A stretch of 64,000 nucleotides of DNA from Marinifilum breve (GTDB lineage: Bacteria > Bacteroidota > Bacteroidia > Bacteroidales > Marinifilaceae): contig NZ_QFLI01000010.1 in the NCBI RefSeq assembly GCF_003202155.1, positions 1 through 64,000 on the forward strand. The letters are read 5' to 3'. The position numbers and the translations under genes were made by a program. Shown piece after piece: positions 63,650 to 64,000 of this stretch. Below the pieces are notes generated by a model. That model did not search any database. It had not been told where the DNA came from and saw only the letters and a program-made list of their open reading frames with translations. Within the stretch, counting starts at the first letter, position 1; each line of letters begins with the position of its first letter.

Positions 63650-64000
63650 ATGGCAAAAGTACTTAGCCCGGAAGAATTCCTTAAATTGGGAAAATCACTT
63701 CCAATGATTGATGTAAGAACACCAGCAGAATTTGAAGAAGGACACATTCCTGATGCTTTAAACATTCCCATTTTTACGAATGAAGAAAGAGTTTTGGTGG
63801 GTACCAAATACAAACGAGCCAGTAAGGATTCTGCAGTGCTTTTAGGATTAGAATTGGTTGGTCCAAAACTGGCAAGCTTTGTGAAACAAGCCAAGCGATT
63901 TGCTCCCAATAAAGAAATCATGGTGCATTGTTGGCGGGGTGGAATGCGCAGTGGTAGCATGGCATGGTTGTTCGAAACAGCAGGGTTTAAGGTTTATTTG
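63650..64000 (+). CDS. mnmH: tRNA 2-selenouridine synthase, N-terminal part (cut by window edge)
   Basis: The first 117 codons are present from ATG 63650. The frame contains a rhodanese domain with LPMIDVRTPAEFEEGHIPDA, IPIFTNEERVLVGTKYKRA and the active-site loop VHCWRGGMRSGSMAWL, in which the Cys precedes the family's typical WRGGMRS. MnmH (SelU) replaces sulfur by selenium, via a geranylated intermediate, on 2-thiouridine at the tRNA wobble position. The P-loop domain lies beyond the window. It reads on the plus strand; minus-strand open frames over it are shadows. Confidence 0.93.
   Translation, partial: MAKVLSPEEFLKLGKSLPMIDVRTPAEFEEGHIPDALNIPIFTNEERVLVGTKYKRASKDSAVLLGLELVGPKLASFVKQAKRFAPNKEIMVHCWRGGMRSGSMAWLFETAGFKVYL

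Noticed and set aside
63577-63960. Minus-strand 127-residue frame at the right end
   Set aside because: It is antisense to the rhodanese domain of mnmH, whose active-site motif is unmistakable on the plus strand.

Overview
The window looks like a chromosomal segment of an A/T-rich member of the Bacteroidota, probably a marine Marinilabiliales-type organism (the order is a guess). The support is the Bacteroidota-only families DUF4175, DUF4271 and DUF4292, promoters of the TAnnTTTG type, poor Shine-Dalgarno sites, and many small secreted or lipoprotein genes starting MKK. Two parS-like palindromes, together with mnmG and rnpA-yidD, suggest that the segment lies near the replication origin.

Left part (1-18.5 kb). 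The minus strand at 1-351 carries three tandem copies (one cut by the window edge) of a 30-residue peptide gene with a double-glycine leader. They are divergent from a TPR-CHAT caspase-like protein gene. A 34-bp two-block element upstream of the peptides recurs upstream of a nearby ECF sigma gene, which overlaps its putative membrane anti-sigma gene. Two tRNA-Val genes, two cyclophilin-type isomerases, pheS, an OsmC protein and a Crp/Fnr regulator follow. At 12.1-18.5 kb lie a two-DTG aspartic protease, a secreted protein of unknown function, a C39-peptidase ABC exporter and an HlyD adaptor. The exporter is the type that cleaves double-glycine leaders, so the peptides and the exporter may form one secretion or signalling system. 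A degenerate GxxExxY cassette with inverted ends sits between exporter and adaptor.

Middle part (18.5-48 kb). This is mostly housekeeping: a ROK kinase, a beta-barrel protein, YccF, a polysaccharide flippase, dut, a nucleotidyltransferase, a TPR protein, a DUF4292 lipoprotein and an EnvC-like protein, DUF4175, an RsbW-like ATPase, ybeY, mnmG, ade, uvrC, lplA, dtd, a MazG-like protein, deoC, a PAS histidine kinase, a polyprenyl synthase, an ArsR regulator, queD and polA. The proofreading site of polA appears to be lost.

Right part (48-64 kb). This holds a C-terminal processing protease, yidD-rnpA, hemD-DUF4271, an e(P4)-type phosphatase, a second ECF sigma/anti-sigma/outer-membrane module with a recognisable ECF promoter, a TPR histidine kinase, pepE, a YidE/AspT-type transporter, xth, rsgA and the start of mnmH.

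The most unusual non-coding structure is three intergenic arrays (11.9, 48.2-48.5 and 61.4-61.7 kb). Each repeats a short core every 20-22 bp, about two helical turns, with variable linkers, and each has its own unrelated core. Two of them lie between convergent genes and reverse polarity inside the array. The array at 48 kb is mirror-symmetric about a perfect 12-bp palindrome.
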